A DNA stretch of 64,000 bases from Nocardia niigatensis NBRC 100131 (GCF_000308655.1 NZ_BAGC01000043.1:434001-498000), one strand, 5' to 3'. Counted from the stretch's first letter, positions 8,673-17,483 are shown. Numbers and translations: made by a program. Notes: generated from the sequence alone by a model not told the origin.

Positions 8673-10199
8673 GTGGCGTTCGCGAGCGGAGTGTTCCGCA
8701 CCAAATCGGTCGAGCAGTCGATCCGGGATACCGATGAACCGGACTCCAAGCTACGCAAGGATCTGACGGCGCGGGATCTGACGATCTTCGGTGTCGCGGT
8801 GGTCATCGGGGCGGGCATCTTCACGCTCACCGCCCGGACCGCGGGCACGGTGGCGGGCCCCTCGGTCTCGCTGGCCTTCGTATTCGCGGCCATCGCCTGC
8901 GGGCTGACGGCGCTGTGCTACGCCGAATTCGCCTCGACCGTGCCGGTGGCGGGCAGCGCGTACACGTTCGCGTACGCCACTTTCGGCGAGATCATCGCCT
9001 GGATCATCGGATGGGATCTCATTCTCGAGTTCGCCCTTGCCGTTTCGGTGGTCGCCAAGGGGTGGTCGCAGTATCTCGGGGAGGTATTGGGCGGCCTGGT
9101 GAATCCGGTCGCGCACGTCGGGTCGATCTCGTTCGACTGGGGTGCGGTACTGATCATCGCGGTCGTCGCCGTGCTGCTGGCCACCGGCACCAAACTGTCC
9201 TCGCGGGTGTCGGCCGTCGCGGTCGCCATCAAGCTGGCCGTGATCGCGCTCGTGCTGGTGGTCGGCGCCACCTACTTCAAGGCGTCCAACCTCAGCCCCT
9301 ACATCCCGCCGTCGCAGCCGTCCGAGCAGGCCGGCGGCGTACACCAGTCGCTGTTCTCCTTCCTTACCGGTTCCGGCGGGACGAGTTTCGGCTGGTACGG
9401 CCTGCTGGCCGCGGCCTCGCTGGTGTTCTTCGCCTTCGTCGGCTTCGACGTGGTCGCCACCACCGCCGAGGAGACCCGCAACCCGCAGCGTGACGTCCCG
9501 CGCGGCATCTTCGGCTCGCTGGCCATCGTGACCGTCCTCTACGTGGCGGTCTCGCTGATCCTCACCGGCATGGTCCCCTACACCGAGCTCGCGAGCGGAA
9601 ACGCCACCCTGGCAACCGCTTTCGCCCTGCACGGCGCGGTCTGGGTGAAGAACATCATCTCCATCGGCGCGCTGGCGGGCCTGTCCACGGTCGTCATGGT
9701 CATGTTCCTGGGCCAGACCCGCGTCCTGTTCGCCATGGCGCGCGACGGCCTGCTCCCCCGCGGCCTCGCCCACACCGGCAAACACGGCACCCCCGTCCGC
9801 CTGACGGTCATCGTCGGTGCCGTGTGCGCCCTGCTGGCCGGTTTCGTCGACTTCGGGACACTCGAGGAGATGGTCAATATCGGCACTCTCGTGGCCTTCG
9901 TCCTCGTCTCCCTCGGCGTCCCGATCCTGCGCCGCACCCGCCCCGACCTGAAGCGCGGCTTCCGAGTCCCCTTCGTCCCCGTGATCCCCATCCTCGCCGC
10001 CCTGGCCTGCCTGTGGCTGATGCTCAACCTCTCCATCGAGACCTGGCTCCGCTTCGTCATCTGGATGGCCCTGGGCATCGTCCTCTACTTCGCCTACAGC
10101 CGACGCCACTCCCTCCTCGGCAAACGCGAAGCCCCCGCGGCGGAGACGATCCCCGCCCCGGAATCCCGCCCCGCCCCGGAACCCGACCCGGTCCCCTGA
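8673..10199 (+). CDS. APC-family amino-acid permease (cationic amino-acid transporter type)
   Basis: 508 residues, largely hydrophobic, with about 12 membrane helices. The first helix carries VVIGAGIFTL, the glycine-rich substrate segment typical of the APC superfamily. FVGFDVVATTAEETRNPQRD matches the conserved helix 6-7 region of cationic amino-acid transporters. The C-terminus is a short proline-rich tail. GTG 8673 has a good GAGGAG ribosome site 9 bp upstream. It lies 34 bp after the dehydrogenase and is the likely uptake component of the amino-acid catabolic block. Substrate preference cannot be read from the sequence. Confidence 0.88.
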   Translation: MAFASGVFRTKSVEQSIRDTDEPDSKLRKDLTARDLTIFGVAVVIGAGIFTLTARTAGTVAGPSVSLAFVFAAIACGLTALCYAEFASTVPVAGSAYTFAYATFGEIIAWIIGWDLILEFALAVSVVAKGWSQYLGEVLGGLVNPVAHVGSISFDWGAVLIIAVVAVLLATGTKLSSRVSAVAVAIKLAVIALVLVVGATYFKASNLSPYIPPSQPSEQAGGVHQSLFSFLTGSGGTSFGWYGLLAAASLVFFAFVGFDVVATTAEETRNPQRDVPRGIFGSLAIVTVLYVAVSLILTGMVPYTELASGNATLATAFALHGAVWVKNIISIGALAGLSTVVMVMFLGQTRVLFAMARDGLLPRGLAHTGKHGTPVRLTVIVGAVCALLAGFVDFGTLEEMVNIGTLVAFVLVSLGVPILRRTRPDLKRGFRVPFVPVIPILAALACLWLMLNLSIETWLRFVIWMALGIVLYFAYSRRHSLLGKREAPAAETIPAPESRPAPEPDPVP

Positions 10200-10216
10200 C
10201 TCCGGTTCTCCCAGCC

Positions 10217-10269
10217 CAGGGAGCTGTCACCGCGGATCCTGCCCGATTCCCCGCCACGACAGCTCCCTG
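10217..10269 (+). terminator. Inverted repeat after the permease
   Basis: CAGGGAGCTGTC (10217-10228) and GACAGCTCCCTG (10258-10269) are perfect 12-bp inverted arms around 29 nt. They lie just past the permease stop. A terminator for the amino-acid operon is likely, although the large loop leaves room for an operator. Confidence 0.5.
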
Positions 10270-10278
10270 ATCTTGTTC

Positions 10279-10298
10279 GTCCTCCGCGCGCGGAGGAC
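10279..10298 (+). promoter_or_regulatory. 20-bp perfect palindrome containing the ribosome site
   Basis: The 20 bases read identically on both strands (arm GTCCTCCGCG). The right arm contains GGAGGA (10292-10297), the Shine-Dalgarno for ATG 10308 with a 10-nt spacer. In RNA the ribosome site would be paired. As DNA it is a full dyad operator. It decides how the next gene is expressed. Confidence 0.6.
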
Positions 10299-10307
10299 CA
10301 TGAATCA

Positions 10308-10790
10308 ATGGAACTGACAGCGGTGCCCATCGAGAATCCCGATGAGCTCAATGTCGTCATCGGGCAGTCCCACTTCATCAAGACGGTCGAGGACCTGCAC
10401 GAAGCCCTCGTCGGAACAGGTCCGCAACTACAGTTCGGGCTGGCGTTCTGCGAAGCCTCCGGCCCCCGCCTGATCCGCAACTCCGGAAACGCCCCCGACC
10501 TGGTCGAACTCGCCACGAAGAACGCGGCCGCGTTGGGCGCGGGACACTCCTTCATCGTCTTCCTCCGCGAGGGCTATCCCGTCAACGTCCTCAACGCGAT
10601 CCGCCGAGTCCCCGAGGTCTGCACCATCTTCTGCGCCACCGCCAACGCCGTCGAGGTCCTGATCGCCGAAACCTCGCTCGGCCGCGGCATCATCGGAGTC
10701 ATCGACGGCTACCCACCGCTCGGAATCGAAACCGACACAGACCGAACCGACCGCCACCACCTCCTCCGCCTCATCGGCTACAAACTCTGA
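10308..10790 (+). CDS. Adenosine-specific kinase family protein (COG1839-like)
   Basis: 160 residues of the small family named from an archaeal adenosine-specific kinase. The segment VVIGQSHFIKTVEDLHEALV at the N-terminus, LQFGLAFCEASG, GAGHSFIVFLREGYPVNVLN and VCTIFCATAN are family hallmarks. The fold is compact and lacks a P-loop. The biological role in bacteria is not established, so adenosine phosphorylation is only the family label. A short ATG at 10300 (five codons) is out of frame, and 10308 fits the ribosome site. The ribosome site lies inside a perfect palindrome, which suggests regulated translation or an operator. Confidence 0.75.
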   Translation: MELTAVPIENPDELNVVIGQSHFIKTVEDLHEALVGTGPQLQFGLAFCEASGPRLIRNSGNAPDLVELATKNAAALGAGHSFIVFLREGYPVNVLNAIRRVPEVCTIFCATANAVEVLIAETSLGRGIIGVIDGYPPLGIETDTDRTDRHHLLRLIGYKL

Positions 10791-10862
10791 CCCGCCCCGA
10801 ATCCCACCGGACAGCCTGCGCCCGAACAAGATTCACACCCTGCCCGCGTACCCTCCGGTGAC

Positions 10863-11363
10863 ATGAGCGTGCTGGTCGTTATTCGCGGCAATTCGGCATC
10901 GGGGAAGTCGACCGCCGCAGTCGCGGTGCAGCAGCGGTTCGCGCGAGGGGCGTGCCTCGTCGTGCCGCAGGATGTGGTGCGCAGGCAGATGCTGCGAGAG
11001 CCGGATGCGGACGGCGCGGCCAATATCGAACTGCTGGAACACATCGCGGCCTTCGGGTTGGCCCGTGGGCTGGTGGTGATCGTGGAGGGCATCCTGAACG
11101 CCGGGCGGTACGGCGCGGCGCTCGAGCGCCTCACCCTCGCGGCGGATCGCGCGCTGCACTACTGCTTCGACCTGACCCTCGAGGAGACCGTCGCCCGGCA
11201 TACGGCCGGCTCCCGGGCGGCGGAGTTCTCGCCGGAGCAGATGGCCGAGTGGTATCACGGCTGGCAGCCGCTGGGTTTCGCACCGGAGATCCGTATCGAT
11301 GCGGGCTGGAGTCGTGCGGCGGTTGTCGAGCGGATTCATCGCGACATTCTGGACCGGGGATGA
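10863..11363 (+). CDS. P-loop (nucleoside-kinase-like) ATP-binding protein
   Basis: 166 residues with an N-terminal Walker A (RGNSASGKST, residues 8-17), a short sheet ending VVIVEGIL as Walker B-like strand, and a LEETVARHT segment like the lid of small kinases. It resembles the AAA/zeta-toxin-like small kinases common in actinobacteria. The phosphate acceptor is unknown. It follows the adenosine-specific kinase by 72 bp on the same strand, which may or may not indicate co-transcription. Confidence 0.7.
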   Translation: MSVLVVIRGNSASGKSTAAVAVQQRFARGACLVVPQDVVRRQMLREPDADGAANIELLEHIAAFGLARGLVVIVEGILNAGRYGAALERLTLAADRALHYCFDLTLEETVARHTAGSRAAEFSPEQMAEWYHGWQPLGFAPEIRIDAGWSRAAVVERIHRDILDRG

Positions 11364-11429
11364 GCCCGGTGGATCGGGCGGTGTCGTACAGCGTCTAGTG
11401 GTTGCGACGTGGGCTGATACGTTGGCTGG

Positions 11430-12293
11430 GTGACCCGGACCAATGATGCGACAGCACTGTTGCGAGAGGCCTTGGAAGACGAGGCCGGGAGTAAGGCGTA
11501 CTACATCGGCCTCGGAGCGGGGGCCGAGGGCTTCGAGCGGTATGCGGCCACTGCTTCGACTGTGAGTGTGTGGGCGGCGTCGATGCAGCATGGGGCGCCG
11601 CCCTCTGCGTTGCTGGCTCGGGCGATGGAGCGGTGTTCGGCTCACGAGGGGATGCGGGTTGCCCGGTTGACGATGGAGATCCTGGGGCCGGTGCCAGTGG
11701 GGGATGTCGAGGTTCGGGCCTGGGTGGAGCGGCCTGGGAAGCGGGTCGAGTTGGTGGCGGCGGAACTGGTCGCCACGCGGGCTGATGGGAGTCGGCGGGC
11801 AGTGGCGAGGGCTTCGGCGTGGCGGATCGCCACGTCGGACAGTTCGTCGGTGGTGCATACCGCTGACGCGCCGCTGCCGGCGGTGCCGGAGCCGTCCGAG
11901 ATCGGTTGGGGCGTGCCGGACGGGTGGGATGTCGGGTACGTGAAGTCGGTGGACATCCGGTCGGTGGACAGTGACGACGTCACCCGGCGGGTGTGGGTGA
12001 AGCCGCTGGTCGAGGTCGTCGAGGGCGAGGAGATCTCGCCGCTGGTGCGGGTGTTCTCGGTGGCGGATGTAGCCAATGGGGTTGGGGCGCAGCTGGATCC
12101 GCTGAAGTGGACGTTCCTCAACACCGATCTGACCATCGACCTGTTCCGGCTGCCGGAGAGTGAGTGGATCGGGCTGGCGGTGCAGACCTCGATCGGACCG
12201 GACGGGGTCGGGATGTGCTCGACCGTGCTGCACGACGAGCGCGGGCCGATCGGGCGGTGCCTGCAGATTCTCGAGGTGCGGGCACGGGACTGA
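11430..12293 (+). CDS. Acyl-CoA thioesterase-like protein (double hotdog)
   Basis: 287 residues matching the 4HBT_3/TesB-like thioesterase pattern. An N-terminal hotdog half (SMQHGAPPSALLARAMER, then RLTMEILGPVPVGDVEV) is followed by a linker and a C-terminal half (DPLKWTFLNTDLTIDLFRLP, then GLAVQTSIGPDG). These enzymes cleave acyl-CoA or shape acyl chains. Individual substrates in actinobacteria are mostly unknown. A second, diverged member lies at 27986-28807. The GTG at 11430 follows ACGTTGGCTGGG with only a weak ribosome site. A LysR gene starts 33 bp downstream. Confidence 0.75.
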   Translation: MTRTNDATALLREALEDEAGSKAYYIGLGAGAEGFERYAATASTVSVWAASMQHGAPPSALLARAMERCSAHEGMRVARLTMEILGPVPVGDVEVRAWVERPGKRVELVAAELVATRADGSRRAVARASAWRIATSDSSSVVHTADAPLPAVPEPSEIGWGVPDGWDVGYVKSVDIRSVDSDDVTRRVWVKPLVEVVEGEEISPLVRVFSVADVANGVGAQLDPLKWTFLNTDLTIDLFRLPESEWIGLAVQTSIGPDGVGMCSTVLHDERGPIGRCLQILEVRARD

Positions 12294-12326
12294 CCCGGCG
12301 ATAAGGAAACCGATATCGTCGGTCGG

Positions 12327-13280
12327 ATGGATCCGCTGCGTCAGTTGCGCTACTTCATCGCCGTGGCCGAGGAGTTGCACTTCGGCCGGGCGGCCGAACG
12401 ACTGCGGATCGCCCAGCCCGCGCTGAGCCAGCGAATCCGCAAGCTGGAGAGCGATATCGGGGCCCGCCTGCTGGAACGCGACAGTCGGCGGGTGGAGCTC
12501 ACCGAGGCGGGACAGATCCTGCTGGTGGAGGCGCGGGATCTGATCGCACGCTGGGAGCGGGCGAAATCGCTGGTGGGCAAGGCCCACAGGGGTGAGATCG
12601 ACGCGCTGCGGGTGGGCGTGCCACCGGAGCTGGCAGGCCGCGTGCTGGCGGCCATCCTCACCGCGTTCGAGAGCCGTCAGGTACGGGTCGACCTGCAGGA
12701 ACTCACCACCGCCGAACAGGTACGGCTGCTGGCGGATCGGCAACTCGACGCGGGGCTACTGCAATATCCGGTGGACGTGGTCGGTCTGGAATCGGGCCCG
12801 GCGGTGGAGACCCCGCTGGGCGTGGTGCTGCCGAGGGATTCCCCGCTGGCCGCGCGGGCGTCGCTCACGCTCGCCGACCTCGCCGGGCACGGCTTGGTCA
12901 TCTTTCCGCGCGCCGCCGCCCCCGGCCTGTACGACGCCACCCTGCGGACCTGCTGGGAGCAAGGCTTCCGCCCCGCCTCGGTGCAGCACGCCCGCAATCC
13001 CGAATTCGTGCTCGGCATGGTGCTTTCCGGCCGCGGCGTCGCCTTCGACCAGGGCCTGGTCGCGCAGAAGGAGCCGCGCGTGGTGTGGCGGCCACTGCCC
13101 GAGGGCACGCTGCACTGGCGACTCGCGCTGACCTGGCCCGCGGCCGCCCCGCACCCGCTGGTCCGGGAACTCGCCGACCTCATCGTCACGGTGGTGCAGG
13201 GTGACGGGGCGTCCCGCCCGGTCCCGATTCAGGATGGGTCGCAGCGCCGTCCGTGGGATGTGGTCGCGGGCCGAGTGTGA
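12327..13280 (+). CDS. LysR-family regulator
   Basis: 317 residues. The N-terminal winged helix reads LRQLRYFIAVAEELHFGRAA then AERLRIAQPALSQRIRKLE, the canonical LysR opening. The C-terminal part (about residues 90-300) is the two-lobed effector-binding domain. The 3' end overlaps the 3' end of the opposite-strand serine hydrolase by 52 bp, so the last residues (VPIQDGSQRRPWDVVAGRV) are encoded inside that gene. The target is unknown. It could act on the thioesterase upstream. Confidence 0.88.
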   Translation: MDPLRQLRYFIAVAEELHFGRAAERLRIAQPALSQRIRKLESDIGARLLERDSRRVELTEAGQILLVEARDLIARWERAKSLVGKAHRGEIDALRVGVPPELAGRVLAAILTAFESRQVRVDLQELTTAEQVRLLADRQLDAGLLQYPVDVVGLESGPAVETPLGVVLPRDSPLAARASLTLADLAGHGLVIFPRAAAPGLYDATLRTCWEQGFRPASVQHARNPEFVLGMVLSGRGVAFDQGLVAQKEPRVVWRPLPEGTLHWRLALTWPAAAPHPLVRELADLIVTVVQGDGASRPVPIQDGSQRRPWDVVAGRV

Positions 13281-14134
13281 GCGATACGCTCGACGGCCAG
13301 CCGCGCCGCCGCGCCGATGGCCCGATCCACCACGGGCTGCCGCCCGGCCAGACTGTGCGACACGGTGAAAACCGCGACCGCGTACCGGCTGCCGTCCGGA
13401 TACCCGACCACCCCGATCTCATTGCGGATCCCGGGCAGCGTCCCGGTCTTGGACCAGATGTCGGTGTCCGGCGGGAACGCCGACGGCAGCCGATGCCCGT
13501 ACACCTGCTGCCGCATGAGATCCCGCACGAACCGGCACGCCTCCGGTGCCCCCGCGCGATCCTCGCCGATGAGCCACAGCAGACGAGTCATGTCGCGCGC
13601 GGTCCCGGCCGTGGTGCGCAGCGGATCCACCGCCCGTGAGCCGAACACCTCCGCCGCACTGGATTCCGGGTAGCGACGGGCGAATTCGTGCAGGTCACGC
13701 GCCCCGATGTCCTCGGCCATGCTGTAGAGGATGTCGCGCAGCGACCCCATGATCCGGGTGCCGGTGAGCCCGAGTTCACGCGCCAGCGAGCGCACATTGT
13801 CCACGCCGACCCGGTCGAAGAGCAGGTCAGCGGCCGTATTGTCGCTCACGGTGAGTGCGAACCAGGCGGCGTCGCGCAGGCTGAATTCGACATCGTCGTG
13901 GCAGCCCGCGGTGCCCACCCCGCCCAGCCGGTCCGCCGCCGTGGCCCGCACCCGGTCGGATGGATCGAGCTGCCCCGCCGCCACCTGCCGCGCGAACTCC
14001 AGCACCAGCGGCACCTTCACCACCGAGGACAGCACCACCGGTTCGTCGGCGGCCCAGCCGAATTCACCGCCACAGTCGAAACAGCGGGCGTGCACCCGGC
14101 CCTCGACACCGGCCGTCCGGAAGATCTCGTCCAC
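13229..14134 (-). CDS. Serine hydrolase of the class A beta-lactamase fold, no signal peptide
   Basis: 301 residues with three penicillin-recognition motifs: S37-V-V-K40, S97-D-N99 and KTGT in SKTGTLPGIRNE. The omega-loop motif E-x-x-L-N expected in true class A beta-lactamases is not visible, and there is no export signal or lipobox. It is therefore either a cytoplasmic esterase/amidase of this fold or a beta-lactamase with an unusual loop. It lies head-to-head (154 bp) with a penicillin-binding lipoprotein gene. GTG 14134 has GGGGGA immediately before it, unusually close, so the start is uncertain. The 3' end overlaps the LysR gene by 52 bp. Confidence 0.75.
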   Translation of the reverse strand: MDEIFRTAGVEGRVHARCFDCGGEFGWAADEPVVLSSVVKVPLVLEFARQVAAGQLDPSDRVRATAADRLGGVGTAGCHDDVEFSLRDAAWFALTVSDNTAADLLFDRVGVDNVRSLARELGLTGTRIMGSLRDILYSMAEDIGARDLHEFARRYPESSAAEVFGSRAVDPLRTTAGTARDMTRLLWLIGEDRAGAPEACRFVRDLMRQQVYGHRLPSAFPPDTDIWSKTGTLPGIRNEIGVVGYPDGSRYAVAVFTVSHSLAGRQPVVDRAIGAAARLAVERIAHTRPATTSHGRRCDPS

Positions 14135-14288
14135 TCCCCCAGCATTCCGGGTGCCAGGATCGGCCCGTCAGCCGGCCGCGACACAGCCGCCTGACACCCC
14201 GCACGCTGCAACGATATCGATCGGTATATCGGTTCTCATCCGTGTTGGTCTTGGACAGCCCCCGGTGATCCGTGCTGGGGTGGCTGTC

Positions 14289-16067
14289 ATGGCAGAGTTC
14301 AGCAGGAAGGCCCTCACCGGTGTCTGCGCCGCGGCCATGCTGGTCACGGCGACGGCGTGCTCCGGATCGGACGCCACATCCGGACTGTCCAAGACGGTCG
14401 ACCGCTTCACGGACGCGCTGAACCGCGACGACGTGCAGGCCGCCGCCGGCGCGACCAGCGACCCCGCCCAGGCCGCCGCCGCACTGGCCCCGCTGTACGA
14501 CAGCCTTGGCAAACAGGTGCACTTCGAGGCGAGCAAGGTCGAGAAGACCGACGACGGCGGCACATTCACGCTGGCCGCCACCTGGAAGCTGGGCAAGGAC
14601 GGCAAGAACGAGTGGGCGTACACCACCGCGGGCCGCGCCACGAAATCCGGCGGCGACTGGAAGATCCAGTGGGATCCCGCGACCGTCGCGCCCGGCCTGA
14701 ATGTCGGCCCGCTGTCCTACAGCCTCGTCTATCCCGACCCCGCCAAGGTCCTCGACAACGCGGGTGGTGCGCTGCTCACCCAGCAGGTGGTGACGCTGGT
14801 GAACGTCGCGCCCGGCGCCGACACGGCGGCCGTCGCCGCGGCGCTGCGACCGGTCGCCCCGGATGTCACCGCCGCGAGCCTGCAATCGGATCTGGGCGCG
14901 GCACAGGGCAAACCGATCACCGCCGTCACCCTGCGCGACTCCGACTACGCCATCGTCCAGGCCGCCCTCGCCAACCTCGTCGATGTGACCACCGCCCAGC
15001 AGACCCGACTATTGGCGGTCGACAAGGCCCTGTCCTCCCCGACCTTCTCCGGCCTCGCCGACCTGTGGCAGCAGCAGGCCGACGCGGCCGCGGGCTGGGC
15101 GGTCCGCGCCCAGGGCAGCGACGGCACGCAGCGGGTCGGCGGCCCGGATCCCAAGCCGGTCACCGACATTCGCACCACCCTCGATGTCGGATTGCAGCGG
15201 GCCGCGGAGGCCGCGCTGAACCCGATCACCACGCCGGCGGCCATTGTCGCCGTGCAGCCGTCGACCGGCAACGTGCTGGCCATGGCCCAGAACGCGGCCG
15301 GTGACGCGCAGGGCCCGATCGGACTGACCGGGCTGTACCCGCCGGGCTCGACCTTCAAGACCGTCACCGTCTCCGCCGCCCTGCAGGCGGGTCAGGTCAC
15401 GCCCGACACCATGGTCGCCTGCCCCGGCAAGGAGAACATCGAGGGCCGGGAGATCCCCAATGACAACAACTTCGACCTCGGCCAGGTGCCGCTGCACACC
15501 GCCTTCGCCAAGTCCTGCAACACCACCATGGGCCGGCTGGCGGTCCAGCTCGCACCGGACGGACTCACCAATGCGGCCGCCCAGCTCGGACTAGGCATCG
15601 ACTATGTGACGCCCGGCCTGACCACCGTCACCGGCAAGGTGCCCACCGCCGATACCCCCGCACTGCGGGTGGAGGAGGGCATCGGGCAGGGCAAGGTGAC
15701 CGCGTCACCGTTCGGGATGGCGCTGCTGGCGGCCACGCTCGCCCAGGGCGCGGTCCAGCCGCCGACCATCGTCCAGGGGCAGCCCGGCAGGCCCGACCGG
15801 CAGCCGCCCGCGCTGCCGCCGGGCATCGCAGATCAGGTGAAATCCATGATGCGTGAGACGATCACGGGCGGCACCGCCACCGAACTGCGGGATATCACCG
15901 GCCTGCTCGGCAAGACCGGCACCGCCGAATACATCGACGACAAGCACGCGCACGGCTGGTTCGTCGGCATCGACGGCGATCTGGCGTTCGCCGTCTTCAT
16001 CAGCGACGCGGGCAGTTCCGAGCCGGCCGTGCAGGCCGCGGGCCGTATGCTGCGCGCCCCGCACTGA
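14289..16067 (+). CDS. Penicillin-binding lipoprotein (transpeptidase, PbpLipo/Rv2864c-like)
   Basis: 592 residues. A lipoprotein signal peptide ends in VTATAC. Next is an NTF2-like (MecA_N-type) domain with SKTVDRFTDALNRDDVQAAA, then a dimerisation region and a transpeptidase domain from about residue 300. Catalytic motifs are S-T-F-K (about 354), S-C-N (about 408) and K-T-G-T (about 540). The family crosslinks peptidoglycan at the outer membrane face and can have low beta-lactam affinity. The frame is open to 13731, but ATG 14289 begins the signal peptide. A class A beta-lactamase follows 75 bp downstream on the same strand, suggesting a linked cell-wall/beta-lactam role. Confidence 0.9.
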   Translation: MAEFSRKALTGVCAAAMLVTATACSGSDATSGLSKTVDRFTDALNRDDVQAAAGATSDPAQAAAALAPLYDSLGKQVHFEASKVEKTDDGGTFTLAATWKLGKDGKNEWAYTTAGRATKSGGDWKIQWDPATVAPGLNVGPLSYSLVYPDPAKVLDNAGGALLTQQVVTLVNVAPGADTAAVAAALRPVAPDVTAASLQSDLGAAQGKPITAVTLRDSDYAIVQAALANLVDVTTAQQTRLLAVDKALSSPTFSGLADLWQQQADAAAGWAVRAQGSDGTQRVGGPDPKPVTDIRTTLDVGLQRAAEAALNPITTPAAIVAVQPSTGNVLAMAQNAAGDAQGPIGLTGLYPPGSTFKTVTVSAALQAGQVTPDTMVACPGKENIEGREIPNDNNFDLGQVPLHTAFAKSCNTTMGRLAVQLAPDGLTNAAAQLGLGIDYVTPGLTTVTGKVPTADTPALRVEEGIGQGKVTASPFGMALLAATLAQGAVQPPTIVQGQPGRPDRQPPALPPGIADQVKSMMRETITGGTATELRDITGLLGKTGTAEYIDDKHAHGWFVGIDGDLAFAVFISDAGSSEPAVQAAGRMLRAPH

Positions 16068-16142
16068 TTCTCTCGATTCCAATTTCACACGGCGCGAGCC
16101 GAATACCTCCTTCAGCACTCGAAACCGATTGAGAGGCTTGTT

Positions 16143-17057
16143 TTGTCGACCCTGAAATACGGCGCACTGGTTTCCCTCCTGCTCCTGGCCCCGCTGACCG
16201 GCGGCTGCGGCAGCGACTCGAAAACCCAAGCGGCGGTGAGCGAACCGACCACCGCCGCCGACACGGTCACCGACACCGCGGCGCTGCGCGCGCTCGAACA
16301 GCAGCACGGAGCCCGGGCGGGCGTGGTAGCCATCGATACCGGCACCGGCAAGACCGTCGGCTATCGGCAGGACGAACGGTTCGCCTTCGACTCCACCTTC
16401 AAACCGCTCGCCTGCGGCGCACTGCTGCACGCGCATCCGCTCGGCAGCGGATTCTTCGACCAGGTCATCCATTTCACCCCCGACAAGCTGGTGGCGAACT
16501 CGCCGATCACCAGCACCCGCGTCGATACCGGCATGACCGTGGCCGAACTCTGCCAGGCCGCGATCACCCACAGCGACAACACCGCGGGCAATCAGATCCT
16601 CGAACTGCTCGGCGGGCCGCCGGCCGTCACCGCCTTCCTGCGCTCGATCGGCGATCAGACCACCCGCATGGATCGCTGGGAAACCGAACTCAATACCAAC
16701 ATCCCCGGCGACGAACGCGACACCAGCACCCCGGCCGCCCTCGCCGACGACTACCGCAAACTGGTGCTCGGCGACGCCCTGGCCGAACCCGAACGGACCC
16801 AGCTGACCGCATGGCTGCTCGCCAACACCACCGGCGATGCCCGCATTCGCGCCGCGCTCCCGGCGGACTGGAAGACCGCCGACAAGACCGGCAGTGGCGA
16901 CTACGGCACCGCCAACGACATCGCGGTCATCTGGCCCGCGGGCGGCGCCGCGCCACTGGTGATCCTGGTGCTGACCACGAAACCGGATCAGGCTGCCGCA
17001 GCGGACAATCCGCTGGTCGCCGCCCTCGCCAAGGAAGCCGTCGCCGCCGTCCGCTGA
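16143..17057 (+). CDS. Class A beta-lactamase lipoprotein
   Basis: 304 residues with a lipobox (LTGGC) and all class A motifs: S-T-F-K (about residues 83-86), S-D-N (about 143), an omega loop W-E-T-E-L-N (about 178-183) and K-T-G-S (about 246). It should be an active, membrane-tethered beta-lactamase hydrolysing penicillins and some cephalosporins. The start is TTG at 16143, supported by GAGAGG at 16131-16136 with a 6-bp spacer and by the signal peptide directly after it. It follows the penicillin-binding lipoprotein by 75 bp, so co-expression is plausible. No BlaI/BlaR-type regulator is adjacent. Confidence 0.92.
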   Translation: MSTLKYGALVSLLLLAPLTGGCGSDSKTQAAVSEPTTAADTVTDTAALRALEQQHGARAGVVAIDTGTGKTVGYRQDERFAFDSTFKPLACGALLHAHPLGSGFFDQVIHFTPDKLVANSPITSTRVDTGMTVAELCQAAITHSDNTAGNQILELLGGPPAVTAFLRSIGDQTTRMDRWETELNTNIPGDERDTSTPAALADDYRKLVLGDALAEPERTQLTAWLLANTTGDARIRAALPADWKTADKTGSGDYGTANDIAVIWPAGGAAPLVILVLTTKPDQAAAADNPLVAALAKEAVAAVR

Positions 17058-17292
17058 GCCGCGGGCCGGACGAAGTCGGGCGGGTCTGGGCTGTCGCGTC
17101 GAGCCGCCGCTGCCGACGAAGTACTCGCCGTTCTCGGGGTCGGTGCTGTTCATGACGGAGATCAGGTGGGTGCCGTCGCCGGCCATCGACCAGAACGACA
17201 TGGTCACGCAGTCCGCCGAAGCGGACCACCGGCAGCAGAAAGGTGAACGCGGAGACGGACAGCGCAAACGCCACCCCGACAATCGGCGGCAG

Positions 17293-17483
17293 CACGCGCT
17301 CTATCCGACCGCCAACGGCCGGACCACCCTCGGCGAACTGGGCGCGGTCGCCCGCGAAGCCGAGGCGCACTGTGCCGGTCACTGACGCCGGAGAAACACG
17401 AGCAGCTCTCGGGGCTGTTGGTGCGCATCGCCGCCGACCGGGGGCTGACCCCGGGCGTATGTCCGGGCTACCAGACGGAGTGA
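17293..17483 (+). pseudogene. MarR-type regulator remnant (C-terminal end, frameshifted)
   Basis: The forward frame reads HALYPTANGRTTLGELGAVA then REAEAHCAGH and stops at 17385. In the next frame the tail continues as LTPEKHEQLSGLLVRIAADR then GLTPGVCPGYQTE and stops at 17483. Joined, these give the C-terminal wing and dimerisation helix of a MarR protein, so about one base is missing near 17380. No N-terminal helix-turn-helix is present upstream. On the reverse strand, 17095-17300 shows a hydrophobic helix followed in another frame by a protein-like stretch, also decayed. Confidence 0.6.

Noticed and set aside
8751..10109. A 452-codon reverse frame opposite the permease
   Set aside because: Low-complexity acidic and glycine-rich translation with no features. 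The forward frame is a clear APC permease.
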